A program made the translations under genes and the position numbers. 64,000 nt of DNA from Salinilacustrithrix flava (GTDB taxonomy: Bacteria; Actinomycetota; Acidimicrobiia; Acidimicrobiales; Salinilacustritrichaceae). This document shows positions 1-9,031 of the stretch, piece after piece. The DNA lies in NCBI RefSeq assembly GCF_041228405.1, contig NZ_CP133888.1, forward strand, positions 3,906,001 to 3,970,000. Reading direction: 5' to 3'. A model generated the notes under the pieces. That model worked only from the letters and a program-made list of their open reading frames with translations. It had not been told where the DNA came from and made no database searches. How positions within the stretch are numbered: position 1 is the first letter of the stretch; every line of letters begins with the position of its first letter.

Positions 1-614
1 CGGAGCTGGACGGCGAGTCGGTCGGCGACAGCGACGTCGACGCCGCCGGCCAGCAGCGCACCGGCCTCCACGACGGTCACCGGGCGGTCGAAGCCGGCCA
101 TGATCGTGGCCGCCTCGCAGCCGATGGCGCCGCCGCCGAGCACCAGGAGCGACTCGGGCAGGTCGTCGGCCACCATCAGCTCGTCGCTCGTCAGCCAAGT
201 GACGTCGTCGAGGCCGTCCACGGGCGGCACCACCGGTGCGGACCCGGTGGCGAGCACCACGTGGCGAGCACGCCAGCGTCGTCCGTCGGCCTCGACGATG
301 CCTTCGTCGACGAGGCCGGCCCGGCTCCGGATGAGCGTGACGCCGGCAGCCTGCAGAGCTTCGGCGTGGGAGCCGTCGTCGAGGTGCTCGATGACCTCGT
401 CACGGTGCCGGCGGGCGTCGTCCCAGGAAGAACCGGACGTGGCGTCGTGAAGCAGGCTCTTGCTCGGCATGCACGCCGTGAACGGGCATTCGCCGCCGAC
501 CCGGTCAGGTTCGAAGCCGACCACGTGGAGGCCCTGCTCGGCCAGCGCCGTGGCCAGGGCCTCTCCGGCCGACCCGAGGCCGATGATGGCAACGTCGATG
601 ATCTGGGAGGTCAC
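1..614 (-). CDS. FAD/NAD(P) disulfide reductase, C-terminus beyond the left edge
   Basis: N-terminal 204 residues of a flavoprotein disulfide reductase related to dihydrolipoamide dehydrogenase and mercuric reductase; the gene runs off the left edge. Visible landmarks are the FAD-binding turn IGLGSAGEA (residues about 11-19), a redox-active pair C43/C48 in GGECPFTACMPSK, the second flavin motif ATGSAPVVPP, and GGGAIGCEAA, which opens the NAD(P)-binding domain. The usual sequence around the cysteines is GGTCxNxGCxPSK, so PFTA between the cysteines is a variant. The start is taken as GTG at 614, the first start before the Rossmann strand; no clear ribosome binding site precedes it. Substrate cannot be told from this part. 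No neighbouring mercury or lipoate genes are visible. Confidence 0.85.
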   Translation of the reverse strand, partial: MTSQIIDVAIIGLGSAGEALATALAEQGLHVVGFEPDRVGGECPFTACMPSKSLLHDATSGSSWDDARRHRDEVIEHLDDGSHAEALQAAGVTLIRSRAGLVDEGIVEADGRRWRARHVVLATGSAPVVPPVDGLDDVTWLTSDELMVADDLPESLLVLGGGAIGCEAATIMAGFDRPVTVVEAGALLAGGVDVAVADRLAVQL

Positions 615-880
615 CGGCTCACGGCCGGATGCGTGCGGCGAGCGCGAGGCTCACACCGACGAGGGTGGCGGTGGCGTGCACGAGGTGACGTGCAGGCCGT
701 CGGATGGCACCGGGGGGTGGGGGCAGCGCGAGCACTTGGGACTTCCTGTGACGGATGGTGCAGACGGGAACTCGACATCCCTACCCCCCGTCGACCGGTC
801 CATGACCGACGTGGCCGACGGCACAGTTGCTGGGATGGGTGCAGTCGCAGCGGTCGGGTGCCACACTGGCGCCAAGCGAT
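615..880. other. Intergenic stretch upstream of rnpB
   Basis: No convincing gene. Open frames here have poor protein character and run on into the RNase P RNA gene. The stretch should hold the rnpB promoter and the 5' control region of the flavoprotein gene, but I could not identify a matched -35/-10 pair. Confidence 0.5.
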
Positions 881-1225
<345 letters not shown>

Positions 1226-1254
1226 ATCGCACATCGAGGAGACCCGACCGGAGT

Positions 1255-2847
1255 TCAGCCACGCAACCGCGAGGTCAGCCGACGCACGCGGTCGTGGGCG
1301 ACCGCGGCCGAAGCGGCGTTGGCGCCGCAAGCACCGTGCACGCCACCGCCCGGGTGGGCGGAAGCCGAGGCCAGGTAGAGCCCCGGCACAGCCGTCTCGG
1401 GCCGACCCATCCCCACGCGGGGACGGAACACGAGCTGCTGGTGGAGCTGGGCGGTGCCCAGGCTCTTGTCCCCGAGGAGCAGGTTGGCGTCGTCGGCCTG
1501 CAGGGACCGGGGGGACTGGATCTCCCGAGCACGGATGAGGCCTCGGAACCCCGGGGCGTCCCGCTCGATCCGCGCCTCGATGCGGTCGGCGAAGCGACGG
1601 TTCTGGTCGTGGTCCCAGGACCCGTCGAGCCGGTCGTCACCCTCGTCGGACCGGACGCCCTGAGGCACGCTCGTGTAGGCCCAGAGCGACTCGGTCCCCG
1701 CGGGCGAGCGACTCGGGTCGGCCGTCGTCATCTGACCGATGAGCAGGAACGGATCGGCCGGGATCCGACCGCACGCCAGCATCGCAGAGGAGTAGGTCAG
1801 CTCGTCCAAGGAGCCGGCCAGGTGCACCGTCCCCGCTCCTCTGACGGCCGGATCGCGCCACGGAACAGCACCGTCGAGGGTCCAGTTCACCTTGAACGTC
1901 GCCGCACCTCGTTGGTACCGAGCCATGTCATCGTGGACCTGGGGCGGCACGGCGCGCTCGGGGAGGAGGCTCTCGTACAGCGTCGGGGCGACCACATCGG
2001 CCAGCACCCCCCGTCGGGCGCGGAGCACCGTGCCGTCCACGACGACGCCGGCCGCCCGGTCATCGTCGACCACGATCCGTTCCACCGGGGCATCGCAGCG
2101 CAGCTCGCCACCGGCTGCGGTCAAGCGGCGGACGAGTGCCTCGGTGAGCGCACCGGACCCACCACGCGGCACCGGCCAGCCCCGCGATTGGCCGATGCCG
2201 GCGAGCATCCACCCGAAGAACCCGCTGGCGGCGCTCTCCGGTGTCATGTCGGCGTGCAGGCCGCATCCCCCGATGAGCAGCGCCCCGCCATCGCCGTCGA
2301 AGTGCTCCTGGGCGAAGCGACGCACGGGCAGCAGACCGGTGCGGACGAGCTCGCCCGCACCGCGGACCCCCAGCCTCGCCAGGAGGCGGAGGCCGTGGCG
2401 AACGGGGGGAAACGGCCGCATGAAGGCATCCATCAAGGCGTCCTCCACGTGCTCCCAGCGGTCCTGCAGCTCCCGCCACCGATCGCCATCGCCGGCGGCG
2501 AACGCATCGAGGGAGCGAGCGGTGACCGCCCGATCCCGCGAGAGCACCAATGCCGGTCCGTCGGGCGTCGGGTTGGCCAGTACGGCCGGCGCGTGCCCCC
2601 ACTCCAGGCCATGGTGCTCGAGACCCAGGTCGGCCAGGACGGGGGACACGGCACCGAGCGGGTAGAACGCGCTGAACCGGTCGGTGATGAAGCCGTCCTC
2701 CATGGTTGCCGCGCTGCGCACCGCGCCACCGGGCTCGGGCTGGGCCTCGAGCACCAGCACGCGCCACCCCCGATCAGCCAGCAGGTTCGCGGCGGTCAGC
2801 CCGTTGGGGCCCGCTCCGACGATGATGGCGTCGCGCTGCTCGTCCAC
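1255..2847 (-). CDS. Phytoene desaturase-like FAD-dependent oxidoreductase
   Basis: A 530-residue flavoprotein of the phytoene desaturase/amine oxidase superfamily (CrtI- and PYROXD2-like). The N-terminus carries the FAD Rossmann motif VGAGPNGLTAANLLA followed by the acidic strand end VLVLEA and PGGA. The C-terminus has the family's closing FAD-contact segment LYLASASAHPGGGVHGACG. It probably oxidises a hydrophobic or amine substrate, but no carotenoid genes are nearby. It starts with GTG at 2847, 45 nt after the small membrane protein gene, and is the last gene of a five-gene minus-strand run starting at 6562. The 3' end lies 29 nt from the convergent rnpB gene. Confidence 0.85.
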   Translation of the reverse strand: MDEQRDAIIVGAGPNGLTAANLLADRGWRVLVLEAQPEPGGAVRSAATMEDGFITDRFSAFYPLGAVSPVLADLGLEHHGLEWGHAPAVLANPTPDGPALVLSRDRAVTARSLDAFAAGDGDRWRELQDRWEHVEDALMDAFMRPFPPVRHGLRLLARLGVRGAGELVRTGLLPVRRFAQEHFDGDGGALLIGGCGLHADMTPESAASGFFGWMLAGIGQSRGWPVPRGGSGALTEALVRRLTAAGGELRCDAPVERIVVDDDRAAGVVVDGTVLRARRGVLADVVAPTLYESLLPERAVPPQVHDDMARYQRGAATFKVNWTLDGAVPWRDPAVRGAGTVHLAGSLDELTYSSAMLACGRIPADPFLLIGQMTTADPSRSPAGTESLWAYTSVPQGVRSDEGDDRLDGSWDHDQNRRFADRIEARIERDAPGFRGLIRAREIQSPRSLQADDANLLLGDKSLGTAQLHQQLVFRPRVGMGRPETAVPGLYLASASAHPGGGVHGACGANAASAAVAHDRVRRLTSRLRG

Positions 2848-2892
2848 CGGGCTCCACTACCCCGCTGGGGCGCTGCCGTGAACCGCGCGAGC

Positions 2893-3264
2893 TCAGCCGT
2901 CGGCGCAGGACCGCTCTCGGCCCCTCCAGAGCGCCTGCCAGCCGCCGCCGTAGTCGCCGCTGGGGTCTCCGCCGACGAAGGCCAGGGCGATGATGGCCAG
3001 ACCGCTGAGAACGCTGCTCACGGCCGCCTCCAGCGGGTAGCCGAGCACCGGCGCCAGCACGAGCAGGGCGCCGGCCGGGACGGTCGCCCACCGGATCGGG
3101 TGGGCCACGGCCCAGATGGCGACGAAGGCGATGCCACCGGCGACCGGCCCGAGCACCCGGTCGACGTTGGCAGCCGGGGTCCCGTAGCCGAGCACGGCCG
3201 AGGCCGCCTCGAGCCAGATGCCGATCAGCACGGCTGCGCTCCGGGCGAGGATGCGGGTGCTCAT
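2893..3264 (-). CDS. Small integral membrane protein, SPW-repeat-like
   Basis: A 123-residue protein with about four hydrophobic segments, resembling SPW-repeat membrane proteins: a first helix with LIGIWLEAASAVLGY, then three more spaced by short loops. The signature tripeptide SPW itself is not present, so the family link is tentative. The ATG at 3264 overlaps the stop of the VKOR-like gene (ATGA), implying translational coupling. I infer a partner or accessory of the VKOR-like protein, or a general envelope-stress protein. The last about 15 residues are polar. No catalytic motif is visible. Confidence 0.65.
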   Translation of the reverse strand: MSTRILARSAAVLIGIWLEAASAVLGYGTPAANVDRVLGPVAGGIAFVAIWAVAHPIRWATVPAGALLVLAPVLGYPLEAAVSSVLSGLAIIALAFVGGDPSGDYGGGWQALWRGRERSCADG

Positions 3265-3884
3265 GCCACCACCGCCTCGCCGGCGAAGGTGTGCTCGTTG
3301 CCCCAGAACGCTGACCAGACCGAGCCCCCGTCGTCGCGCACGTCGCGCAGGTACTGCATGCTGGCCAGGACCTCGTCGACGGCCGGGCCGATCATGGCGA
3401 GCGAGATCACGGCAGAGGCCAGGCACAAGGTGCAGAAGGCGCTGTAGAGCACCGGCTGCATCACGACGAGCATGATGCTCAGCACGCCGAACGGACCCAC
3501 GAAGACGCCAAAGATCACCACGATCCACGGCATCGTGCGCCAGCGCTTCGTGCCGCCGATGACGCCCGTGACCGCATCGGCCAGGTAGCCGAAGGCCCCC
3601 AGCGCGGCATCACCCACCGGGAACCGCTCGAAGAACTTCGAAAAGCCCGACTCCCGCACGATCGTCTCGGTGCCCCCCGGGAAGAAGGGCTCCCAGACGG
3701 TGTGGACGATCTCTTGCTGGTAGAGCGCCAGCCAGCCGGCGACGAACACGCCGATGAGGGCCAGGACCACGATGGGCAGTCGCTGCGACCATGCGCTGGG
3801 GTTGCCGTCCCAGCCCGGCGGGCGGTCATCGCCCGGTGGGTGGACGTCGACGGTGATCGGCTGCGCTCGCTGCTCGGTGCTCAT
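3261..3884 (-). CDS. Vitamin K epoxide reductase-like membrane protein
   Basis: A 207-residue membrane protein with a VKOR-like core. VKOR enzymes reoxidise DsbA-type thiol oxidases and pass electrons to quinone. A cytoplasmic N-terminus (1-35) precedes a helix at about 37-55, a periplasmic segment, and helices at about 118-142 and 148-168. The active-site pair is C151/C154 (CTLC) at the start of the last helix, as in VKOR. The loop cysteine pair found in many bacterial VKORs is absent: C151 and C154 are the only cysteines I see, so it may act on small thiols or a partner protein. Its ATG overlaps the stop of the GH13 gene and its stop overlaps the next ATG. The upstream-extended open frame is an artefact of antisense GC bias. 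Confidence 0.75.
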   Translation of the reverse strand: MSTEQRAQPITVDVHPPGDDRPPGWDGNPSAWSQRLPIVVLALIGVFVAGWLALYQQEIVHTVWEPFFPGGTETIVRESGFSKFFERFPVGDAALGAFGYLADAVTGVIGGTKRWRTMPWIVVIFGVFVGPFGVLSIMLVVMQPVLYSAFCTLCLASAVISLAMIGPAVDEVLASMQYLRDVRDDGGSVWSAFWGNEHTFAGEAVVA

Positions 3885-5566
3885 GCCCTCGGCAATCCGC
3901 TCGTGTGCCCTTGGAGTGGTCGGTCGGTCTGGAGCCACAGGTAGCCGTACCTCGGGAGCACGACGCGCAGACGCTCGTCGTCGTGGTCGACGTGTGCATC
4001 GGGAGCGGCCAGCACCTCGAACAGCGAGGCGGCCGCGGCGTGCTCGACCTCGACCGAGCGCTGCTCGCCCCGGAGGTTGTGCAGGGCCACGAAGCAGGAC
4101 TCGTCCATCTGGCAGCAGTGCGCCAGCACGGCCTCGTCGCCTGTGTCCAGCACGCTCCACGAGCCGGCTCCAAGCTCGGGGATCTGTCGGCGGGTCCGGA
4201 CCGCACCCGCCACCCAGTTGAGCAGCGACGACGGATCGGCACGCTGGCTGGCGACGTTGACCTCGACCGGCCCGTACGGGCCGTCCGGAGGGCGACGTCG
4301 GGACGGCTGGCCATCGGCCGGACCGAACCCCCCGTCGGGTTCGTCGTTCCACTGCATGGTGGACCGGGTGGCGAGCCGTCCCTCCAGGTCGAGGTTCTCC
4401 CCCATGCCGATCTCCTCCCCGTAGTAGAGCACCGGTGTCCCCGGGAGCGACAGGACCAAGCTGTGCACCAGGCGGATGCGATCGGTGTCGCCGTCGAGCA
4501 TCGGTGCCAGGCGACGACGCAGACCCCGGTCGAAGATCTGCATGCGCTCGTCGGGCCCGAAGGCCGCGAAGACCTCGGCCCGCTCGGCCCGCTCGAGCCG
4601 ACCCACGTTCGCCTCGTCGTGGAGCCGGGCGAAGTTCGCCCAGTGGACCTCCTCGGCGACCTCGGGCAGCCGCCCGAGTGCAGCGGCGATGGGGCGAGCG
4701 TCCTCCCGTGCCAACGAGAGCCACATCGCCTGGTTCACGTCGAAGGCGAAGATGAGGTTGAGCTCGTCGCCGTCGCTGCCGTAGTAGTCGACGGCCTCCT
4801 CCACCGGCAGGTTCACCTCACCGAGCAGGGCGGCGCTCCCGGTCCGGCGCATGACGAAGCGACGCAGGTCGTGGAGCACCTCGTGCCAGGGATCCGTCCC
4901 GACGTCGGGATGATCAGCGATGCCGGAGGTCTCGATGAGGTACGGGACGGCATCGATCCGGAACCCGTCGACGCCGAGCTGCAGCCAGAACCCGATGATC
5001 TCGGCGAAGGTGTCGCGGACCTCGGGGTTGGCCACGTTCAGGTCGGGTTGGTGAGCGTAGAAGCGGTGCAGGTAGTACTGGCCGGTCGGCTCGTGGTACT
5101 CCCAGTTGCTGTCCTCCTCGTCGGGGAAGATGACCATGTCGAACAGGTCGTCCCGCGGTTCGTCGCTCCAGACGTAGAAGTCGCGGTACTTGCTCGACGG
5201 ATCCTCCAACGCCGCCTGGAACCAGGGGTGCTGGTCCGAGGTGTGGTTGAGCACGAGGTCGACGATGACCCGCATCCCCCGGTCCTTGGCCGTGCGGACG
5301 ACCTCGACGAACTGCCCCAGCGTGCCGAGGCGCCGATCGACGGCGTCGTAGTCGGAGATGTCGTAGCCGTCGTCCCGGTTCGGCGTCGGGAAGAAGGGCA
5401 AGAGCCACAGGCAGGAGACACCCAGGCTGCTGAGGTAGTCGATGCGGCTCAGCAGGCCGTCCATGTCGCCGTACCCGTCCCCGTCGCTGTCCACGAACGT
5501 CTCGACGTCGAGGCAGTAGATGACCGCGTGCTTCCACCACAGGTCGGCTGTCCGCTCCGCCCCCAT
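3881..5566 (-). CDS. GH13 alpha-amylase family enzyme, trehalose synthase-like
   Basis: A 561-residue glycoside hydrolase family 13 enzyme acting on alpha-glucosidic bonds, most like the trehalose synthase (maltose alpha-D-glucosyltransferase) branch. Conserved regions are in order: DLVLNHTSDQHPWF (103-116), GFRIDAVPY with nucleophile D205, acid/base E250 in LLGEVNLP, and H316-D317 in LHDEA. PGTPVLYYGEEIG follows. The C-terminal about 90 residues form the usual beta domain. There is no signal peptide, so it is cytoplasmic. It starts 3 nt after the SDR gene stop and overlaps the VKOR-like start. Whether it is isomerase, hydrolase or transferase cannot be decided from sequence alone. Confidence 0.85.
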   Translation of the reverse strand: MGAERTADLWWKHAVIYCLDVETFVDSDGDGYGDMDGLLSRIDYLSSLGVSCLWLLPFFPTPNRDDGYDISDYDAVDRRLGTLGQFVEVVRTAKDRGMRVIVDLVLNHTSDQHPWFQAALEDPSSKYRDFYVWSDEPRDDLFDMVIFPDEEDSNWEYHEPTGQYYLHRFYAHQPDLNVANPEVRDTFAEIIGFWLQLGVDGFRIDAVPYLIETSGIADHPDVGTDPWHEVLHDLRRFVMRRTGSAALLGEVNLPVEEAVDYYGSDGDELNLIFAFDVNQAMWLSLAREDARPIAAALGRLPEVAEEVHWANFARLHDEANVGRLERAERAEVFAAFGPDERMQIFDRGLRRRLAPMLDGDTDRIRLVHSLVLSLPGTPVLYYGEEIGMGENLDLEGRLATRSTMQWNDEPDGGFGPADGQPSRRRPPDGPYGPVEVNVASQRADPSSLLNWVAGAVRTRRQIPELGAGSWSVLDTGDEAVLAHCCQMDESCFVALHNLRGEQRSVEVEHAAAASLFEVLAAPDAHVDHDDERLRVVLPRYGYLWLQTDRPLQGHTSGLPRA

Positions 5567-5569
5567 GAC

Positions 5570-6562
5570 TCAGCGCCGCCGGCTGCGCACCTGCTCGATG
5601 CGGGCCCGGACCGATCGGACGAGGTCGCCGAGCATGGTCGGCACCGTCTTCAAGAACGCCGGCTGGAGGACGCCGCCGACCCGCTCGTCGAAGATGCCGT
5701 GGGACCCGAAGTCCTCGTCGGCATCGAGCGGGTGGAAGAGGTCGTCGGGTCGGTCGTCGGCGATCTCGATGTCGGTCTTCTGGCTGTCGACACCGGTGCT
5801 GGCCAGGTAGTGGTCGCCCACGCCGGGCATCCACTGCGAGAGCTTCACCAGCATCCAGTTCCAGGTGCCGAGGAGGCGCTGACGAGGTGCGTCGTCGATC
5901 GCGTCGGCGATGGCCGCCGCCGCGATCTCGGGCTGGTAGATCGGCGGCACCGGCTGCGGGTGGAACGCCAGCTTGGAGCGGCACCACCCGAACTGCGTGG
6001 TGTTCACGGCTGGGAGGTGGATCTCCGAGATCCGGATCTCACTTCCCTCGTCGATGAGCTCGGTGCGCAGCGAGTCGTGGAACCCCCGCACGCCGAACTT
6101 CGCACCGCAGTACGCGCTCTGCAGCGGGATGCCTCGGTACGCCAGTGCAGACCCGACGCTGATGATGGCTCCCCGGTTGCGAGGACGCATCCGGCGCAGC
6201 GCCACCATCGTCCCCCAGACCTGGCCCAGGTACGTCACCCTCGTGGCCCGCTCGTACTCCTCGGGTGACACGTCCGACACCCGGCCGAACACGGTCGTCA
6301 TCGCGTTGTTGATCCACACGTCGATGGGCCCGAGCTCCTCCTCCACCCGGGCGGCGGCGGCCTCGACCGCGTCGTGGTCCGCCACGTCGGCGAGCAGGGC
6401 GAGCCCCCGTCGACCGGCGGACTCCACCTCCGCCACGGCCGCGTCCACGCCGGCTCGACCTCGCGCCAGCACACCGACGTCGTAGCCGCGGCCGGCCAAC
6501 TCGCGAACGGTGGCCCGTCCGACGCCGGCAGAGCCGCCGGTGACGACGGCGACCGGGCTCAT
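5570..6562 (-). CDS. SDR family oxidoreductase
   Basis: A 330-residue short-chain dehydrogenase/reductase with a classical N-terminal domain: NAD(P)-binding TGGSAGVGRA (8-17), WINNA in place of NNAG, serine in SVGSALAY and the catalytic YCGAK pair. Residues after about 230 form a long C-terminal extension typical of a stress-associated SDR subgroup. ATG at 6562 was chosen because GGGAGG lies 7 nt upstream and the fold begins at once; the upstream in-frame extension of about 60 codons has no protein character. It is the first gene of the SDR-GH13-VKOR-SPW-desaturase run. Substrate unknown. Confidence 0.85.
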   Translation of the reverse strand: MSPVAVVTGGSAGVGRATVRELAGRGYDVGVLARGRAGVDAAVAEVESAGRRGLALLADVADHDAVEAAAARVEEELGPIDVWINNAMTTVFGRVSDVSPEEYERATRVTYLGQVWGTMVALRRMRPRNRGAIISVGSALAYRGIPLQSAYCGAKFGVRGFHDSLRTELIDEGSEIRISEIHLPAVNTTQFGWCRSKLAFHPQPVPPIYQPEIAAAAIADAIDDAPRQRLLGTWNWMLVKLSQWMPGVGDHYLASTGVDSQKTDIEIADDRPDDLFHPLDADEDFGSHGIFDERVGGVLQPAFLKTVPTMLGDLVRSVRARIEQVRSRRR

Positions 6563-6710
6563 CGCGCACCTCCCGCGTGCAGGCGGCGGCGTGCAGGGTG
6601 GTGCTCGGTCATGGGGTCCGTCCGTGTCGCGGGCTGCGTCACCACTTGCTACCCGGCCACCGACGGCCTCATGCCTGGGGAGGGTGCCCGCGGGAGGACC
6701 CGGCGTGGCG

Positions 6711-7088
6711 TCAGGAACCCAACGGCGCGCAGTCGTGTCCACAACCGCCGGCGTCCTCCGGCCCGGCGGCCGGGCGGTGCAGCACGGCCTTGACCGGGGT
6801 CAGGCGCACGGTGCGCTCCTCCCCCTCCACCACCTCGCCGGTGGCATCGAAGATCAGCGAGTAGCCGTCGGGTTCGTTCGGGGGCACGACGACGCTGACC
6901 TCGGTCCGCTCGGCCAGGTTGGCAGCCGTGTGCCGGCCGCACCCGGCGACGAAGGCACCGTCGGCCCAGGTGAGGTAGACGGCCACGAGGTGAGGCCCGC
7001 CGGTGTCACCGGCCGTGATCACGTAGGCGGGACGCTCGTGGGCGGCGAGCTCGTCACGCAGGGCTTCGAGGTCCACGGGGATCGACAT
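6711..7088 (-). CDS. Pyridoxamine 5'-phosphate oxidase-like flavin-binding protein
   Basis: A 125-residue protein with the split-barrel fold of the PNPOx/FMN-binding superfamily: a short helical N-terminus, then strands AYVITAGDTG, HLVAVYLTW, AFVAGCGRHTAANL and VSVVVPP. It likely binds FMN or F420, but reaction and partner are unknown. The C-terminus is cysteine-containing (GGCGHDC), unusual for the fold, and could bind a metal. The start ATG at 7088 has no ribosome binding site but has a TACCCT box ending 6 nt upstream, so the mRNA is probably leaderless. It is divergently transcribed from the HNH gene across 41 nt. Confidence 0.8.
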   Translation of the reverse strand: MSIPVDLEALRDELAAHERPAYVITAGDTGGPHLVAVYLTWADGAFVAGCGRHTAANLAERTEVSVVVPPNEPDGYSLIFDATGEVVEGEERTVRLTPVKAVLHRPAAGPEDAGGCGHDCAPLGS

Positions 7089-7094
7089 GCCGCG

Positions 7095-7100
7095 AGGGTA
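7095..7100 (-). promoter_or_regulatory. -10 box of a leaderless promoter (flavin-binding protein gene)
   Basis: TACCCT on the minus strand, 6 nt from the ATG at 7088; no Shine-Dalgarno sequence lies between. Confidence 0.55.
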
Positions 7101-7117
7101 CGGCGGCAGGTGGGGCG

Positions 7118-7123
7118 TACCGT
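7118..7123 (+). promoter_or_regulatory. -10 box of a leaderless promoter (HNH gene)
   Basis: TACCGT, 6 nt from the ATG at 7130. It forms a divergent pair with the box at 7095..7100. Confidence 0.55.
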
Positions 7124-7129
7124 CGCGAC

Positions 7130-7498
7130 ATGAGCCAGCTGGGATCGCGCCGCCGGTGGAAGGAGGCGCGGGCCACGTTCCGGGCCCGGTGGCGGGCCTG
7201 GCGCGTCGCCTCCCGCAACCGGGCGATGGCCCGGGAGTGCTTCTACTGCGGCGTCGCGTTCGCGCCGGAGGGTCCGGACCACCGCACCGTCGACCACCGC
7301 GTCCCGAAGAGCCAGGGGGGCACCGATTCGCTCCGCAACCTGGTGTTCGCCTGCTACGCGTGCAACCAGCGCAAGCGGGACCAGGACGAGGAGGCCTTCC
7401 TCACCTCGGAGTGGCTCCAGCGACGACGGGACGACGTCGAGACCCGGGCGGTGCCGGCAGCGCGCCGGCGGCGGCTGAACGGCGGTCGCAGCGGGTAG
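7130..7498 (+). CDS. HNH endonuclease
   Basis: A 122-residue HNH nuclease. After a basic N-terminus (1-35) come the zinc-binding pairs CFYC (37-40) and CYAC with the nuclease core between them: VDHRVPKSQGG, the LRNLVFAC turn and NQRK. These are the His-Asn metal and catalytic positions of the fold. The C-terminus is arginine-rich, as in stand-alone DNA-binding HNH proteins. Homologues of this size are single-copy chromosomal genes of unclear role. No phage, restriction or transposon genes surround it, so a housekeeping or repair role is more likely than mobility; that is inference. Confidence 0.85.
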   Translation: MSQLGSRRRWKEARATFRARWRAWRVASRNRAMARECFYCGVAFAPEGPDHRTVDHRVPKSQGGTDSLRNLVFACYACNQRKRDQDEEAFLTSEWLQRRRDDVETRAVPAARRRRLNGGRSG

Positions 7499-7507
7499 GG
7501 CGCGTCC

Positions 7508-9025
7508 ATGTCCGACCATCGCTCCGTCTGGTTGGCCACGGCCACCCACCCCGCCTTCGACTCCCTCAGCGCAGACCTCGACGTCGATGTCGCCGTCGTC
7601 GGTGCCGGCATCACCGGGCTCACCACCGCGCTGCTCCTGCAACGCAACGGCGCCCGGGTCGCGGTGATCGAAGCCGGGCGGGTCGGCGCCGGGACCACCG
7701 GGCACACCACCGGCAAGGTCAGCTCCCAGCACGGCCTCAAGTACCACCAGCTCATCCAGGACGTGGGTGAGGACAAGGCCCGCATCTACGCCGACGCGAA
7801 CCAGCAGGCCATCGGGAAGATCCGCGAGCTCGCCGACGAGGTCGGCGCCGACTGCGACTTCGAGACCGCCCCGTCCTTCCTGTACACCACTGCGCCCGAC
7901 GAGGTCGAGGACCTCCAGGCCGAGCACGACGCCGCGGCGCGCCTCGGCCTGCCCGCGACGCTGACCACCGAGACCGACCTGCCCTTCCGCGTGCAGCAGG
8001 CGCTGCGGTTCGACGATCAGGCCCACTTCCACGCCGCTCGCTACACCGCCGCCTTGGCCCGCACCCTCGACGAGCGCGGCGTCCAGATCGTGGAGCAGAC
8101 GCGGGCGATGGGCATCGAGGAGGGCAAGGAGCGGGTGACGGTCAAGACCGAGCACGGCGACGTGCGCGCCGACCACGTCGTGATCGCCACCCTGCTCCCG
8201 TTCCTCGATCGCGGCGGCTTCTTCGCCAAGGCTCGTCCCAAGCGCGCCTACGGCGTCGCGGCCGTCCTGCGCAGCGGGTTCCTCACCGGCATGCACATGA
8301 CGGCCGGATCCCCGACTCGCTCCACGCGCCCGTGGACCGACGGCGACCGCCGCGGCATCATCGTCGTCGGCGAGGACCACGAGACCGGCAGCGAGGAGGC
8401 GACGCCCGCCCGCTACGGCGCCCTCGAGGAGTGGGCCCGCTCGCACTTCGACGTCGAGTCCTTCGAGTACCGCTGGTCCGCCCAGGACTTCATCCCAGCC
8501 GACGGCATGCCCTACATCGGACGATCGCCCCGCAGCACGCGCACCTTCGTGGCCACGGGCTTCCAGAAGTGGGGGCTCACCAACGGCACCGTCGCCGCCC
8601 AGATCCTCGCCGAGCTCCTCGACGGCCGGGACCACCCGTGGCTCGAGGCCTTCGACGCCACCCGCATCGGCGACCCGTCGACGCTGACCAACCTGGCGAA
8701 GGACAACCTCAAGGTCGGGGCGCACTTCGTCGGCGACCGCCTCGCCCGACTCCGTTCCCGCTCCATCGACCACCTCGCCCCCGGCGAGGGCGGCATCGTG
8801 AAGGCCGACGGCCACACGGTGGGGGCCTACCGATCGGCCGACGGCACCGTCCACGCCGTGTCGGTCGACTGCACGCACCTGGGCTGCACCGTCAAGTGGA
8901 ACAGCGCGGAGAGGAGCTGGGACTGCCCGTGCCACGGCTCGCGCTTCGACTGCGACGGCGCGGTGCTCGACGGCCCGGCCGTGCGCCCGCTCAGCCAGGT
9001 CGAGGTCGAGATCGACCAGGGGTAG
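7508..9025 (+). CDS. FAD-dependent oxidoreductase with C-terminal Rieske domain
   Basis: A 505-residue fusion of a DAO-type FAD oxidoreductase and a Rieske [2Fe-2S] domain. The N-terminus has VVGAGITGLTTALLL and an acidic strand end VIEAG for FAD. The DAO domain continues to about residue 400. The Rieske part has C455-x-H457-LGC and C473-P-C475-H476, the full set of iron ligands (CxH, CxxH). Known relatives are putative amine or amino-acid oxidases that pass electrons from FAD to the cluster. It begins 9 nt after the HNH gene, so the two are probably co-transcribed. The stop lies 6 nt from the convergent DisA_N-domain gene. Substrate unknown. Confidence 0.9.
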   Translation: MSDHRSVWLATATHPAFDSLSADLDVDVAVVGAGITGLTTALLLQRNGARVAVIEAGRVGAGTTGHTTGKVSSQHGLKYHQLIQDVGEDKARIYADANQQAIGKIRELADEVGADCDFETAPSFLYTTAPDEVEDLQAEHDAAARLGLPATLTTETDLPFRVQQALRFDDQAHFHAARYTAALARTLDERGVQIVEQTRAMGIEEGKERVTVKTEHGDVRADHVVIATLLPFLDRGGFFAKARPKRAYGVAAVLRSGFLTGMHMTAGSPTRSTRPWTDGDRRGIIVVGEDHETGSEEATPARYGALEEWARSHFDVESFEYRWSAQDFIPADGMPYIGRSPRSTRTFVATGFQKWGLTNGTVAAQILAELLDGRDHPWLEAFDATRIGDPSTLTNLAKDNLKVGAHFVGDRLARLRSRSIDHLAPGEGGIVKADGHTVGAYRSADGTVHAVSVDCTHLGCTVKWNSAERSWDCPCHGSRFDCDGAVLDGPAVRPLSQVEVEIDQG

Positions 9026-9031
9026 CGACCC

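Noticed and set aside
7130..7498. HNH gene as part of a phage, restriction or homing system
   Set aside because: No integrase, methyltransferase, intron or terminase nearby. The DUF222-HNH gene at 57944 is likewise isolated.
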